A stretch of 64,000 bases of DNA from Inia geoffrensis (Eukaryota > Chordata > Mammalia > Artiodactyla > Iniidae): NCBI GenBank assembly GCA_036417435.1, contig JAZAQT010000267.1, positions 62,001 through 126,000 on the forward strand, written 5' to 3'. The number at the start of each line of letters is the position of its first letter. Position 1 is the first letter of the stretch. A program made the translations under genes and the position numbers. The notes beneath the pieces are model-generated. The model searched no databases, was not told the DNA's origin, and saw only the letters and a list, made by a program, of their open reading frames with translations. Shown here piece after piece: positions 1 through 9,500 of this stretch.

Positions 1-7
1 TGGTTAA

Positions 8-175
8 GATTAGGGCACGGGTGAGGGTAAGGCTTCGGGTGAGGGTCAGGGTTAGGATTCGGGTTAGGGTTAGGGTTAGGGAATGGAGAGGGATTAGGGT
101 ACAGGTTAGGGTACGACAATGCTTAAGTGTTAGCGTAAGTGTGAGGGCACGAGTTAGTGTTGGTGTACTGGTTAA
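8..175 (+). repeat. Monomer type A (reference)
   Basis: Opens with GATTAGGGCACGGGTGAGGG, keeps three perfect GGTTAG units before GGAATGGAGAGG, then has ACAGGTTAGGG, ACAATGCTTAAG and GCGTAAGTG, and ends TGTACTGGTTAA. The GCGTAAG word (others have GCGTACG) and the TACTGG end are its best markers. Its left half is shared with D and E, so A, D and E look like one subfamily. A variant with two extra GGTTAG units appears only between 38 and 50 kb. Confidence 0.9.
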
Positions 176-343
176 GACAACGGTGTCGATGAGGGTAAGG
201 CCTCGGAAAAGGGTCACGTTCAGGGTTTCGCTTAGGGTTAGGGTTAGGGAATGGGGAGGGATTAGGGTACAGGATAGGGTACGACAATGCTTAAGGGTTA
301 GCGTACGTTTGAGGGAATGAGTTAGTGTTTGTGTCCTGGTTAT
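176..343 (+). repeat. Monomer type B (reference)
   Basis: Opens with GACAACGG followed by a variable four-base stretch and CGATGAGG, then GGCCTCGGAAAAGGG (StuI word AGGCCT), GTTTCGCTTAGGG and ACAGGATAGGG. It is among the most diverged left halves: nine hexamers depart strongly from GGTTAG. The GGCATGAG or GGAATGAG word near its right end replaces GGCACGAG of other monomers and introduces a TGA in the otherwise open Val-Arg frame. Confidence 0.9.
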
Positions 344-511
344 GATTAGGGCATTGGTTAGTGTAGGGCATCGGAAGTGGGTCAGGTTTAGGGATGGGGT
401 TAGGGTTAGGGTTAAGGAATGGGGAGGGATTAGGGTACAATTTAGAGTACGACAACGCTTAAGGTTTAGCGTACGTGTGAGGGCACGCGTTAGTGTTTGT
501 GTCCTGGTTAA
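344..511 (+). repeat. Monomer type C (reference)
   Basis: Recognised by GGGCATTGGTTAG, GGGCATCGGAAGTGGG, GGTTTAGGGATGG, then GGTTAAGGAATGGGGAGG and ACAATTTAG. The variant start TTATGATTAGGGCATTGG marks one of three HOR subtypes (starts near 342, 5550, 9576, 13608 and 17976). GGGATGAGG marks a second subtype (4218, 8244, 12276). Confidence 0.9.
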
Positions 512-679
512 GATTAGGGCACGGGTGAGGGTAAGGCTTCGGGTGAGGGTCAGGGTTAGGATTCGGGTTAGGGTTAGGGTTAAGGAATGCAGAGGGATTA
601 GGGTACAGCTTAGGGTACGACAGTGCTTAAGGGTTAGCGTTCGTGTGAGGGCAAGTGTTAGTGTTAGTGTCCTGGTTAA
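512..679 (+). repeat. Monomer type D (reference)
   Basis: Shares its left half with A, then has GGTTAAGGAATGCAGAGG, ACAGCTTAGGG, CGACAGTGCTTAAG and the unique GCGTTCGTGTGAGG, ending GTTAGTGTTAGTGTCCTGG. The word GTATGACAG replaces GTACGACAG in many copies between 20 and 32 kb (for example T at 20598), a CpG-to-TpG change that also puts a TGA in the Val-Arg frame. Confidence 0.9.
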
Positions 680-847
680 GTTTAGGGCACGGGTGAGGGT
701 AAGGCTTCTGGTGAGGGTCAGGGTTAGGATTCGGGTTAGGGTTAGGGTTAGGGAATGGGGAGGGATTAGGGTACAGTTTAGGGTACGACAACGATTAAGG
801 GTTAGCGTACGTGTGAGGGCACGAGTTAGTGTTGGTGTCCTGGTTAA
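680..847 (+). repeat. Monomer type E (reference)
   Basis: Left part as A but normally with CTTCAGGTGAG (CTTCTGG in this copy). It has GGAATGGGGAGGG, ACAGTTTAGGG and CGACAACGATTAAGGG. It is the closest to A, with 7 differences counted over 168 bp. Between 50.3 and 55.6 kb the right half becomes CGAAAGCGATTAACGG, a block-specific variant. Confidence 0.9.
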
Positions 848-1015
848 GATTAGGGCACGGGTGAGGGTAAGGTTTCGGGTGAGGGTCAGGGATAGAATTC
901 GGGTTAGGGTTAGGGTTAGGGAATGGGGAGATATTAGGGCACAGTTTAGGGTACCACAACGCTTAAGGTTTAGCGTACGTGTGAGGTCACAAGTTAGTGT
1001 TAGTGTACTGCTTAC
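848..1015 (+). repeat. Monomer type F (reference; carries the EcoRI site)
   Basis: Has GGTTTCGGGTGAG, then GGGATAGAATTCGGG, giving one GAATTC per HOR, GGGGAGATATTAGGGCACAG, and GGTACCACAACG (KpnI word GGTACC). Most copies then have GTCACTAGTTAG (SpeI word ACTAGT); a few have GTCACAAG or GTCAAGTG instead. It ends TACTGCTTAC rather than the usual CTGGTTAA. The EcoRI word is lost near 36330 (GAATTG). Confidence 0.9.
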
Positions 1016-1183
1016 GATTAGGGCACGGGTGAGGGTAAGGCCTCGGAAGAGGGTCACGTTAAGGGTTAGGGTTAGGGTTAGGGTTAGGGAATGGGGATTG
1101 ATTAGTGTACAGGTTAGGGTACGGCAATGGCTTAGGGTTGGCGTACGTTAGAGGGCATGGGTTAGTGTTGATGCACTGGTTAA
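1016..1183 (+). repeat. Monomer type G (reference; longest common telomeric run)
   Basis: Has GGCCTCGGAAGAGGG, CACGTTAAG and then four perfect GGTTAG units, one more than other types. This is followed by GGGGATTGATTAG, GGCAATGGCTTAGGG and CGTACGTTAGAGG. The CGTTAG word supplies the TAG that ends most long Val-Arg frames. It ends GTTGATGTACTGGTTAA. Confidence 0.9.
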
Positions 1184-1351
1184 AATTAGGACACGGGTGA
1201 GGGTAAAGTTTCGGGTGAGTGTCATGGTTAGGTTTCAGGTTAGGGTTAGGGTTAGGGAATGGAGAGGGATTAGGGTACAGGTTAGGGTACCGCTGCGGTT
1301 TAGTGTTAGCGTACGTTTGAGGGCACGAGTTAGTCTTGGTGTCCTGGTTAA
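1184..1351 (+). repeat. Monomer type H (reference)
   Basis: Opens AATTAGGACACGGG, then AAGTTTCGGGTGAGTGTCATG, a pattern that starts 13 bases into every H copy. It continues GGTTTCAGG, three GGTTAG units, GGAATGGAGAGG, GGTACCGCTGCGG (second KpnI word of the HOR) and GAGTTAGTCTTGG. Its start positions are a convenient ruler. All H starts before 52.3 kb are congruent to 2 modulo 6. Confidence 0.9.
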
Positions 1352-2695
1352 GATTAGGGCACGGGTGAGGGTAAGGCTTCGGGTGAGGGTCAGGGTTAGG
1401 ATTCGGGTTAGGGTTAGGGTTAGGGAATGGAGAGGGATTAGGGTACAGGTTAGGGTACGACAATGCTTAAGGGTTAGCGTAAGTGTGAGGGCACGAGTTA
1501 GTGTTGGTGTACTGGTTAAGACAACGGCACCGATGAGGGTAAGGCCTCGGAAAAGGGTCACGTTCAGGGTTTCGCTTAGGGTTAGGTTTAGGGAATGGGG
1601 AGGGATTAGGGTACAGGATAGGGTACGACAATGCTTAAGGGTTAGCGTACGTTTGAGGGAATGAGTTAGTGTTTGTGTCCTGGTTAAGATTAGGGCATTG
1701 GTTAGGGTAGGGCATCGGAAGTTGGTCAGGTTTAGGGATGGGGTTAGGGTTAGGGTTAAGGAATGGGGAGGGATTAGGGTACAATTTAAGGTACGACAAC
1801 GCTTAAGGTTTAGCGTACGTGTGAGGGCACGCGTTACTGTTGGTGTCCTGGTTAAGATTAGGGCACGGGTGAGGGTAAGGCTTCGGGTGAGGGTCAGGGT
1901 TAGGATTCGGGTTAGGGTTAGGGTTAAGGAATGCAGAGGGATTAGGGTACAGCTTAGGGTACGACAGTGCTTAAGGGTTAGCGTTCGTGTGAGGGCAAGT
2001 GTTAGTGTTAGTGTCCTGGTTAAGATTAGGGCACGGGTGAGGTTAAGGCTTCAGGTGAGGGTCAGGGTTAGGATTCGGGTTAGGGTTAGGGTTAGGGAAT
2101 GGGGAGGGATTAGGGTACAGTTTAGGGTACGACAACGATTAAGGGTTAGCGTACGTGTGAGGGCACGAGTTAGTGTTGGTGTCCTAGTTAAGATTAAGGC
2201 ACGGGTGAGGGTAAGGTTTCGGGTGAGGGTGAGGGATAGAATTCGGGTTAGGGTTAGGGTTAGGGAATGGGGAGATATTAGGGCACAGTTTAGGGTACCA
2301 CAACGCTTAAGGTTTAGCGTACGTGTGAGGTCACTAGTTAGTGTTAGTGTACTGCTTACGGTTAGGGCACGGGTGAGGGTAAGGCCTCGGAAGAGGGTCA
2401 CGTTAAGGGTTAGGGTTAGGGTTAGGGTTAGGGAATGGGGATTGATTAGGGTACAGGTTAGGGTACGGCAATGGCTTAGGGTTGGTGTACGTTAGAGGGC
2501 ATGGGTTAGTGTTGATGTACTGGTTAAAATTAGGACACGGGTGAGGGTAAAGTTTCGGGTGAGTTTCATGGTTAGGTTTCAGGTTAGGGTTAGGGTTAAG
2601 GAATGGAGAGGGATTAGGGTACAGGTTAGGGTACCGCTGCGGTTTAGTGTTAGCGTACGTTTGAGGGCACGAGTCAGTCTTGGTGTACTGGTTAA
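1352..2695 (+). repeat. HOR copy 2, complete A-H
   Basis: Monomer starts are A 1352, B 1520, C 1688, D 1856, E 2024, F 2192, G 2360 and H 2528. Markers include GGAAGTTGGTCAGG in C and GTGAGTTTCATGG in H; both recur in the block at 14.6-15.96 kb. The H monomer ends with the A-type TGTACTGG, which places an exchange point in its last 15 bases and explains why the next unit starts at B. Confidence 0.9.
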
Positions 2696-3871
2696 GACAA
2701 CGGCACCGATGAGGGTAAGGCCTCGGAAAAGGGTCACGTTCAGGGTTTCGCTTAGGGTTAGGGTTAGGGAATGGGGAGGGATTAGGGTACAGGATAGGGT
2801 ACGACAATGCTTAAGGGTTAGCGTACGTTTGAGGGCATGAGTTAGTGTTTGTGTCCTGGTTAAGATTAGGGCATTGGTTAGGGTAGGGCATCGGAAGTGG
2901 GTCAGGTTTAGGGATGGGGTTAGGGTTAGGGTTAAGGAATGCGGAGGGATTAGGGTACAATTTAGGGCACGACAATGCTTAAGGTTTAGCGTACGTGTGA
3001 GGGCAAGAGTTAGTGTTGGTGTCCTGGTTAAGATTAGGGCACGGGTGAGGGTAAGGCTTCGGGTGAGGGTCAGGGTTAGGATTCGGGTTAGGGTTAGGGT
3101 TAAGGAATGCAGAGGGATTAGGGTACAGCTTAGGGTACGACAGTGCTTAAGGGTTAGCGTTCGTGTGAGGGCAAGTGTTAGTGTTAGTGTCCTGGTTAAG
3201 ATTAGGGCACGGGTGAGGTTAAGGCTTCAGGTGAGGGTCAGGGTTAGGATTCGGGTTAGGGTTAGGGTTAGGGAATGGGGAGGGATTAGGGTACAGTTTA
3301 GGGTACGACAACGATTAAGGGTTAGCGTACGTGTGAGGGCACAAGTTAGTGTTGGTGTCCTGGTTAAGATTAGGGCACGTGTGAGGGTAAGGTTTCGGGT
3401 GAGGGGCAGGGATAGAATTCGGGTTAGGGTTAGGTTTAGGGAATGGGGAGATATTAGGGCACAGTTTAGGGTACCACAACGCTTAAGGTTTAGCGTACGT
3501 GTGAGGTCACTAGTTAGTGTTAGTGTACTGCTTACGATTAGGGCACGGGTGAGGGTATGGCCTCGGAAGAGGGTCACGTTAAGGGTTAGGGTTAGGGTTA
3601 GGGTTAGGGAATGGGGATTGATTAGGGTACAGTTTAGGGTACGGCAATGGCTTAGGGTTGACGTACGTTAGAGGGCATGGGTTAGTGTTGATGTACTGGT
3701 TAAAATTAGGACACGGGTGAGGGTAAAGTTTCGGGTGAGTGTCATGGTTAGGTTTCAGGTTAGGGTTAGGGTTAGGGAATGGAGAGGGAATAGGGTACAG
3801 TTTAGGGTACCACTGCGGTTTAGTGTTAGCGTACGTTTGAGGGCACGAGTTAGTCTTGGTGTCCTGGTTGA
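2696..3871 (+). repeat. HOR copy 3, seven monomers (A missing)
   Basis: H of the preceding unit runs straight into B at 2696. The order is then C 2864, D 3032, E 3200, F 3368, G 3536 and H 3704, so the unit is 1176 bp (7 x 168). The loss is exactly one monomer and keeps the register. The same junction is found at 15962, as part of a larger block copy. Confidence 0.9.
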
Positions 3872-6553
3872 GATTAGGGCACGGGTGAGGGTAAGGCTTC
3901 GGGTGAGGGTCAGGGTTAGGATTCGGGTTAGGGTTAGGGTTAGGGAATGGAGAGGGATTAGGGTACAGGTTAGGGTACGACAATGCTTAAGGGTTAGCGT
4001 AAGTGTGAGGGCACGAGTTAGTGTTGGTGTACTGGTTAAGACAACGGCACCAATGAGGGTAAGGCCTCGGAAAAGGGTCACGTTCAGGGTTTCGCTTAGG
4101 GTTAGGGTTAGGGAATGGGGAGGGATTAGGGTACAGGATAGGGTACGACAATGCTTAAGGCTTAGCGTACGTTTGAGGGCATGAGTTAGTGTTTGTGTCC
4201 TGGTTAAGATTAGGGCATTGGTTAGGGTAGGGCATCGGAAGTGGGTCAGGTTTAGGGATGAGGTTAGGGTTAGGGTTAAGGAATGGGGAGGGATTAGGGT
4301 ACAATTTAGGGTACGACAACGCTTAAGGTTTAGCGTACGTGTGAGGGCACGAGTTAGTGTTGGTGTCCTGGTTAAGATTAGGGCACGGGTGAGGGTAAGG
4401 CTTCGGGTGAGGGTCAGGGTTAGGATTCGGGTTAGGGTTAGTGTTAAGGAATGCAGAGGGATTAGGGTACAGCTTAGGGTACGACAGTGCTTAAGGGTTA
4501 GCGTTCGTGTGAGGGCAAGGGTTAGTGTTAGTGTCCTGGTTAAGATTAGGGCACGGGTGAGGGTAAGGCTTCAGGTGAGGGTCAGGGTTAGGATTCGGGT
4601 TAGGGTTAGGGTTAGGGAATGGGGAGGGATTAGGGTACAGTTTAGGGTACGACAACGATAAAGGGTTAGCGTACGAGTGAGGGCACGAGTTAGTGTTGGT
4701 GTCCTAGTTAAGATTAAGGCACGGGTGAGGGTAAAGTTTCGGGTGAGGGTCAGGGATAGAATTCGGGTTAGGGTTAGGGTTAGGGAATGGGGAGATATTA
4801 GGGCACAGTTTAGGGCACCACAACGCTTAAGGTTTAGCGTACGTGTGAGGTCACTAGTTAGTGTTAGTGTACTGCTTACGATTAGGGCACGGGTGAGGGT
4901 AAGGCCTCGGAAGAGGGTCACGTTAAGGGTTAGGGTTAGGGTTAGGGTTAGGGAATGGGGATTGATTAGTGTACAGGTTAGGGTACGGCAATGGCTTACG
5001 GTTGGCGTACGTTAGAGGGCATGGGTTAGTGTTGATGTACTGGTTAAAATTAGGACACGGGTGAGGGTAAAGTTTCGGGTGAGTGTCATGGTTAGGTTTC
5101 AGGTTAGGGTTAGGGTTAGGGAATGGAGAGGGATTAGGGTACAGGTTAGGGTACCGCTGCGGTTTAGTGTTAGCGTACGTTTGAGGGCACGAGTTAGTCT
5201 TGGTGTCCTGGTTAAGATTAGGGCACGGGTGAGGGTAAGGCTTCGGGTGAGGGTCAGGGTTAGGATTCGGGTTAGGGTTAGGGTTAGGGAATGGAGAGGG
5301 ATTAGGGTACAGGTTAGGGTACGACAATTCTTAAGGGTTAGCGTAAGTGTGAGGGCACGAGTTAGTGTTGGTGTACTGGTTAAGACAACGGTGCCGATGA
5401 GGGTAAGGCCTCGGAAAAGGGTCACGTTCAGGGTTTCGCTTAGGGTTAGGGTTAGGGAATGGGGAGGGATTAGGGTACAGGATAGGGTACGACAATGCTT
5501 AAGGGTTAGCGTACGTTTGAGGGAATGAGTTAGTGTTTGTGTCCTGGTTATGATTAGGGCATTGGTTAGTGTAGGGCATCGGAAGTGGGTCAGGTTTAGG
5601 GATGGGGTTAGGGTTAGGGTTAAGGAATGGGGAGGGATTAGGGTACAATTTAGAGTACGACAACGCTTAAGGTTTAGCGTACGTGTGAGGGCACGCGTTA
5701 GTGTTTGTGTCCTGGTTAAGATTAGGGCACGGGTGAGGGTAAGGCTTCGGGTGAGGGTCAGGGTTAGGATTCGGGTTAGGGTTAGGGTTAAGGAATGCAG
5801 AGGGATTAGGGTACAGCTTAGGGTACGACAGTGCTTAAGGGTTAGCGTTCGTGTGAGGGCAAGTGTTAGTGTTAGTGTCCTGGTTAAGATTAGGGCACGG
5901 GTGAGGGTAAGGCTTCAGGTGAGGGTCAGGGTTAGGATTCGGGTTAGGGTTAGGGTTAGGGAATGGGGAGGGATTAGGGTACAGTTTAGGGTACGACAAC
6001 GATTAAGGGTTAGCGTACGTGTGAGGGCACGAGTTAGTGTTGGTGTCCTGGTTAAGATTAGGGCAAGTGTGAGGGTAAGGTTTCGGGTGAGGGTCAGGGA
6101 TAGAATTCGGGTTAGGGTTAGGGTTAGGGAATGGGGAGATATTAGGGCACAGTTTAGGGTACCACAACGCTTAAGGTTTAGCGTACGTGTGAGGTCACTA
6201 GTTAGTGTTAGTGTACAGCTTACGATTAGGGCACGGGTGAGGGTAAGGCCTCGGAAGAGGGTCACGTTAAGGGTTAGGGTTAGGGTTAGGGAATGGGGAT
6301 TGATTAGGGTACAGTTTAGGGTACAGCAATGGCTTAGGGTTGACGTACGTTAGAGGGCATGGGTTAGTTTTGATGTACTGGTTAAAATTAGGACACGGGT
6401 GAGGGTAAAGTTTCGGGTGAGTGTCATGGTTAGGTTTCAGGTTAGGGTTAGGGTTAGGGAATGGAGAGGGATTAGGGTACAGGTTAGGGTACCACTGCGG
6501 TTTAGTGTTAGCGTACGTTTGAGGGCACGAGTTAGTCTTGGTGTCCTGGTTAA
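3872..6553 (+). repeat. HOR copies 4 and 5 (second 6 bp short)
   Basis: Copy 4 has A at 3872 and H at 5048. Copy 5 has A at 5216 and H at 6386. Copy 5 is 1338 bp because G (6224-6385) has three instead of four perfect GGTTAG units near 6270-6290, a one-unit contraction of the telomeric run. Copy 4 is the GGGATGAGG subtype of C and copy 5 the TTATGATTAG subtype. Confidence 0.9.
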
Positions 6554-9500
6554 GATTAGGGCACGGGTGAGGGTAAGGCTTCGGTTGAGGGTCAGGGTTA
6601 GGATTCGGGTTAGGGTTAGGGTTAGGGAATGGAGTGGGATTAGGGTACAGGTTAGGGTACGACAATGCTTAAGGGTTAGCGTAAGTGTGAGGGCACGAGT
6701 TAGTGTTGGTGTACTGGTTAAGACAACGGCACCGATGAGGGTAAGGCCTCGGAAAAGGGTCACGTTCAGGGTTTCACTTAGGGTTAGGGTTAGGGAATGG
6801 GGAGGGATTAAGGTACAGGATAGGGTACGACAATGCTTAAGGGTTAGCGTACGTTTGAGGGAATGAGTTAGTGTTTGTGTCCTGGTTAAGATTAGGGCAT
6901 TGGTTAGGGTAGGGCATCGGAAGTGGGTCAGGTTTAGGGATGGGGTTAGGGTTAGAGTTAAGGAATGGGGAGGGATTAGGGTACAATTTAGGGTACGACA
7001 ACGCTTAAGGTTTAGCGTACGTGTGAGGGCACAAGTTAGTGTTGGTGTCCTGGTTAAGATTAGGGCACGGGTGAGGGTAAGGCTTCGGGTGAGGGTCAGG
7101 GTTAGGATTCGGGTTAGGGTTAGGGTTAAGGAATGCAGAGGGATTAGGGTACAGCTTAGGGTACGACAGTGCTTAAGGGTTAGCGTTCGTGTGAGGGCAA
7201 GTGTTAGTGTTAGTGTCCTGGTTAAGATTAGGGCACGGGTGAGGGTAAGGCTTCAGGTGAGGGTCAGCGTTAGGATTCGGGTTAGGGTTAGGGTTAGGGA
7301 ATGGGGAGGGATTAGGGTACAGTTTAGGGTACGACAACGATTAAGGGTTAGCGTACGTGTGAGGGCACAAATTAGTGTTGGTGTCCTGGTTAAGATGAGG
7401 CCACGGGTGAGGGTAAGGTTTCGGGTGAGGGTCAGGGATAGAATTCGGGTTAGGGTAAGGGTTAGGGAATGGGGAGATATTAGGGCACAGTTTAGGGTAC
7501 CACAACGCTTAAGGTTTAGCGTACGTGTGAGGTCACAAGTTAGTGTTAGTGTACTGCTTACGATTAGGGCACGGGTGAGGGTAAGGCCTCGGAAGAGGGT
7601 CACGTTAAGGGTTAGGGTTAGGGTTAGGGTTAGGGAATGGGGATTGATTAGTGTACAGGTTAGGGTACGGCAATGGCTTAGGGTTGGCGTACATTAGAGG
7701 GCATGGGTTAGTGTTGATGCACTGGTTAAAATTAGGACACGGGTGAGGGTAAAGTTTCGGGTGAGTGTCATGGTTAGGTTTCAGGTTAGGGTTAGGGTTA
7801 GGGAATGGAGAGGGATTAGGGTACAGGTTAGGGTACCGCTGCGGTTTAGTGTTAGCGTACGTTTGAGGGCACGAGTTAGTCTTGGTGTCCTGGTTAAGAT
7901 TAGGGCACGGGTGAGCGTAAGGCTTCGGGTGAGGGTCAGGGTTAGGATTCGGGTTAGGGTTAGGGTTAGGGAATGGAGAGGGATTAGGGTACAGGTTAGG
8001 GTACGACAATGCTTAAGGGTTAGCGCAAGTGTGAGGGCACGAGTTAGTGTTGGTGTACTGGTTAAGACAACGGCACCGATGAGGGTAAGGCCTCGGAAAA
8101 GGGTCACGTTCAGGGTTTCGCTTAGGGTTAGGGTTAGGGAATGGGGAGGGATTAGGGTACAGGATAGGGTACGACAATGCTTAAGGCTTAGCGTACGTTT
8201 GAGGGCATGAGTTAGTGTTTGTGTCCTGGTTAAGATTAGGGCATTGGTTAGGGTAGGGCATCGGAAGTGGGTCAGGTTTAGGGATGAGGTTAGGGTTAGG
8301 GTTAAGGAATGGGGAGGGATTAGGGTACAATTTAGGGTACGACAACGCTTAAGGTTTAGCGTACGTGTGAGGGCACGAGTTAGTGTTGGTGTCCTGGTTA
8401 AGATTAGGGCACGGGTGAGGGTAAGGCTTCGGGTGAGGGTCAGGGTTAGGATTCGGGTTAGGGTTAGTGTTAAGGAATGCAGAGGGATTAGGGTACAGCT
8501 TAGGGTACGACAGTGCTTAAGGGTTAGCGTTCGTGTGAGGGCAAGGGTTAGTGTTAGTGTCCTGGTTAAGATTAGGGCACGGGTGAGGGTAAGGCTTCAG
8601 GTGAGGGTCAGGGTTAGGATTCGGGTTAGGGTTAGGGTTAGGGAATGGGGAGGGATTAGGGTACAGTTTAGGGTACGACAACGATAAAGGGTTAGCGTAC
8701 GTGTGAGGGCACGAGTTAGTGTTGGTGTCCTAGTTAAGATTAAGGCACGGGTGAGGGTAAGGTTTCGGGTGAGGGTCAGGGATAGAATTCGGGTTAGGGT
8801 TATTGTTAGGGAATGGGGAGATATTAGGGCACAGTTTAGGGCACCACAACGCTTAAGGTTTAGCGTACGTGTGAGGTCACTAGTTAGTGTTAGTGTACTG
8901 CTTACGATTAGGGCACGGGTGAGGGTAAGGCCTCGGAAGAGGGTCACGTTAAGGGTTAGGGTTAGGGTTAGGGTTAGGGAATGGGGATTGATTAGTGTAC
9001 AGGTTAGGGTACGGCAATGGCTTACGGTTGGCGTACGTTAGAGGGCATGGGTTAGTGTTGATGTACTGGTTAAAATTAGGACACGGGTGAGGGTAAAGTT
9101 TCGGGTGAGTGTCATGGTTAGGTTTCAGGTTAGGGTTAGGGTTAGGGAATGGAGAGGGATTAGGGTACAGGTTAGGGTACCGCTGCGGTTTAGTGTTAGC
9201 GTACGTTTGAGGGCACGAGTTAGTCTTGGTGTCCTGGTTAAGATTAGGGCACGGGTGAGGGTAAGGCTTCGGGTGAGGGTCAGGGTTAGGATTCGGGTTA
9301 GGGTTAGGGTTAGGGAATGGAGAGGGATTAGGGTACAGGTTAGGGTACGACAATGCTTAAGTGTTAGCGTAAGTGTGAGGGCACGAGTTAGTGTTGGTGT
9401 ACTGGTTAAGACAACGGTGTCGATGAGGGTAAGGCCTCGGAAAAGGGTCACGTTCAGGGTTTCGCTTAGGGTTAGGGTTAGGGAATGGGGAGGGATTAGG

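Larger units (their letters stand above)
8..1351 (+). repeat. Reference 8-monomer higher-order repeat (A-B-C-D-E-F-G-H)
   Basis: Eight distinguishable 168 bp monomers in fixed order give a 1344 bp unit. The same order with the same diagnostic words returns at 1352 and many times afterwards. Between neighbouring types I counted 7 differences over 168 bp for A against E, and 23 for A against B, whereas the same type in successive units differs at only a few positions. That contrast, with diverged monomers inside near-identical larger units, defines a higher-order repeat, as known for primate alpha satellite. Position 682 (GTTTAG) and the CTTCTGG word near 713 are private to this copy. Confidence 0.95.

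Noticed and set aside
24..60. CENP-B box resemblance in CTTCGGGTGAGGGTCAGG and ATTCGGGTTAGGG
   Set aside because: The start TTCG and an A at the right distance are present, but the required CGGG at the end of the box is not. No copy I examined fits the essential bases.
127..140. Palindromes CTTAAG and CGTACG in most monomers as operators or promoters
   Set aside because: They are short, recur in every monomer as parts of degenerate hexamers and have no gene to regulate. They are kept only as part of the conserved-word observation.
8..1351. Evenly spaced repeats resembling a CRISPR array
   Set aside because: There is no alternation of short identical repeats with unique spacers. The whole 168 bp monomer is repetitive and the spacing and sequence are eukaryotic satellite-like.
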